A stretch of DNA of 64,000 nt from Dryas octopetala (Eukaryota > Streptophyta > Magnoliopsida > Rosales > Rosaceae). Position 1 is the first letter of the stretch. Each line of letters opens with the position of its first letter. Shown piece by piece: positions 62,079 through 64,000 of this stretch. The position numbers and the translations under genes were made by a program. Location of the stretch: NCBI GenBank assembly GCA_963921425.1, contig OY992836.1:3859825-3923824 (forward strand). The letters are read 5' to 3'. The notes beneath the pieces are model-generated. The model did not search any database, had not been told where the DNA came from, and saw only the letters and a program-made list of their open reading frames with translations.

Positions 62079-63525
62079 GGCCCTTCCAATAAGGGATCCC
62101 TCATTTAGTGTTAAATGAGGGATCACCTTGTGGGGCCCACACGGGTCGTTTTGTGTTAACCCGAACCGTTCATTTTTTACATTTTCATTGATAGATCATC
62201 CCTGCAAAAAATCTGCCAAATCGGAAATCGTTTACTTATTCGATTAAGCAGTCAAAGTTTAGGTGTTTATAGAGAAATTTGTTGTTCGTCCATTTGTTTT
62301 AAACTTTGACCGCTTAAACAAATGGGTAAACGATTTCCGATTTGGCTGATTTTTTGCAGGGATGATCTATCAATGGAGATGTAAAAAATGGACGGTTCAG
62401 ATTAACACAAAACGACCCGTGTGGGCCCCACAAGGTGATCTCTCATTTAACACTAAATGCGGGATCCCTTATTGGAAGGGCCCTGTATATATATATATAT
62501 ATATACAAAATGCTCTAAAGCTAACTAGTTAACAAGTTAATACAAAACTAACCACTATGTTGGGCCCACCACACAATGCAATCTCAAAATCTGAACCGTC
62601 TATTTTTTAGGTCTTACTTCAAAGATCATCTCTGTAAAAAATATTCAAAATCAAAGTCATTTAGTCATTTGATTATAATAACAACTATTTATATGTTTTT
62701 ATCGAAATCAGTGATCGTCTATTTATTTGATCACAATTAGATGACTAAATAATGATTTCCGATTTAGTTAAATTTTTGTAATATTGATCTTCGAAGTATG
62801 GTCTAAAAAATAAACGGCTCGGATTATGAGATTAGTTATGTGGTGACCCTAAAAGCATGATTAGCTTTGTATTAACTTACTAACCAGTTAGTTAAAGAGC
62901 GCTCCTAAAAATTTTTAAAAAGAGTTAAAAGTCTTTAATGGCAACAAAAAATGATTAGCTCCTATATATATACAGTAATGATCACTCGCTCACCATAGAG
63001 CGGGGAATTCCCCACTCACTTAACTACCCAGCAACGAATTTCAATGATCGGAACCATCCATATTTTAGAGCATCATTCAAATATCACCCTTGCAAAAAAT
63101 CAGCCAAATCGGAAACTGTTTAGTCATTCTATTACTGTCAACATCATTTCAACCTTATCTGACGAACTGTATTTGTCTGCAAAGTTTGGAGGACCAAACA
63201 ATTATCGATTTGGCTGATTTTTTACATGGACAACCCTTAAGGATGGACCTAAAAAATGGACGGTCCCGATCATTGAATTTCCCGCTCTGTGGTGAGCGAA
63301 TGGTTAGGTGAGTGGGGAATTCTCCGCTCCATAGTGAGCGAGTGATCATTTCTGTATATATATATATATATATATAAGAATGCTCTAAAACTAACTAGTT
63401 AGTAAGTTATACAAAACTAACCACCCTGTTGGCTCAACCGCACAATGTAATCTCAAAATCTGAACCGTCCATTTTTTAGGCCATACTTCAAAGACCATTC
63501 CCGTAAAAAATCTCCAAAATCAAAA
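62045..63525. mobile_element. Cluster of foldback elements in TA microsatellites (Micron-like)
   Basis: Element 1 (62075-62484): arms start GAGGGCCCTTCCAATAAGGG and end in the complement, flanked by TA runs on both sides. Element 2 (about 62505-62895): arms ATGCTCTAAAGCTAACTAGTTA / complement. Element 3 (62973-63354): arms CAGTAATGATCACTCGCTC / complement, in TA runs. Element 4 (63377-63525): left half of an element-2 relative. Elements share a core: the complement pair of AAATCTGAACCGTCCATTTTTTA and a CAAATCGGAAA(T/C) word. No coding. (TA)n flanks are typical of Micron-type MITEs. Confidence 0.75.
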
Positions 63526-63677
63526 GTCATTTCTATTAGTCGAACGCTTACATTTCTCTTGATGATTACAAGTTTGTTTTGTTTTCCTTTTTGCTGGTGT
63601 TTTTTTGGTTCTTAGTAGATTCTCTAGCACGCCCCCATTGTGACAAATTTCTATTAGTCGGACGCTTTGTTCAATCT

Positions 63678-63947
63678 ATGGCTACCAGTAAGCCTTTCTT
63701 TTCTCCTTCTTTTCCCGAAGATTGTTTTTATAATTGTTTCTAATTAATGAAAATCTAATTGGGTGTGAAGCATTGGAGAAATTCTCTGAGGTTGGGGCAT
63801 TCGCAAGGCTGACGAATGGTTACTGTCTTGTTTCCAATGGAGGCCCTGAGAACTTGTACTTCACATTTAAGGCATTGTTGGGAACTGCCATCCCTGTAGT
63901 TAAGACCTCCATCGGCGGCAATCACAACATTGGCCGCCTCTGCATTG
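63678..63947 (+). CDS. eIF6-like ribosome anti-association factor, N-terminal exons, cut by window edge
   Basis: eIF6 binds 60S subunits and blocks premature joining with 40S; it is needed for 60S biogenesis. Exon 1 is 63678-63687 (ATGGCTACCA, donor GTAAGC), exon 2 is 63771-63947. The join gives MATTLEKFSEVGAFARLTNGYCLVSNGGPEN..., then GTAIPVVKTSIGGNHNIGRLCI. This matches the first blade of eIF6 (MAT..., EVGVFSKLTNAYCLVA, IPIVKTSI, IGRLCAG) with more differences than usual for such a conserved protein, for example SNGG for IGG and a short N-terminus. It may be a diverged paralogue or a decaying copy. The rest lies past 64000. An 18-bp word (TTCTATTAGTCGRACGCT) occurs at 63531 and 63649, upstream of the start. 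Confidence 0.7.
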
Positions 63948-64000
63948 GTATTCAATTCAATCCACTTCAATTTCATTTGCTTTGCCTTTCTATTTGAGAA

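Overview
This is nuclear DNA from a flowering plant, most likely a eudicot. Genes are split by GT-AG introns, intergenic DNA is AT-rich and full of plant transposons, and the genes are plant types: an FBD/LRR F-box gene, a full-length DNA topoisomerase 3-alpha gene and an eIF6-like gene start. I cannot name the species. No bacterial operons, CRISPR arrays or convincing tRNA/rRNA genes are present.

Layout. 0.1-1.7 kb: F-box/LRR gene on the minus strand, probably continuing past the left edge. 3.2-5.05 kb: solo LTR with a perfect 5-bp target duplication, next to the 3' end of a CACTA element. 6.3-9.0 kb: internally deleted MULE transposase gene carrying a hAT insertion (6884-7863). 9.05-10.02 kb: non-autonomous Mutator-type element. 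10.03-23.04 kb: remains of an endogenous caulimovirid (plant pararetrovirus) on the minus strand, with its promoter, leader and primer-binding site at the right-hand end. It is cut apart by a 3.6-kb solo LTR, a small foldback, a 5.6-kb MULE with a decayed PB1-like/MURA transposase (which also carries a response-regulator exon fragment), and a 0.5-kb foldback Mutator MITE.

23.79-45.87 kb: TOP3A on the plus strand, reconstructed in 23 visible exons (885 codons). The likely missing exon lies in or near a 200-N assembly gap. Its introns hold a 4 x 118-bp tandem repeat ending in a hairpin, two LINE tails, a SINE-like unit, a Copia 3' end, a Mutator MITE, a G-rich degenerate repeat and a 0.4-kb tandem duplication.

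45.9-64 kb: transposon-dense. LTR B (minus) is split by LTR A (plus), which is split by a 7.17-kb MULE. The MULE is ambisense: a plant mobile domain (PMD) gene on the plus strand, and a FAR1-like MULE transposase with a C-terminal OTU-like peptidase domain on the minus strand. Both ends carry arrays of a TTCGGYAG motif. This is the most interesting system in the window. Further right are a Gypsy 5' LTR with primer-binding site, a run of foldback elements sitting in TA microsatellites, and the first two exons of an eIF6-like gene cut by the window edge.

TOP3A, the F-box gene and perhaps the eIF6-like gene are the host genes. Almost everything else is transposon or viral fossil, and target-site duplications allow the order of many insertions to be read.
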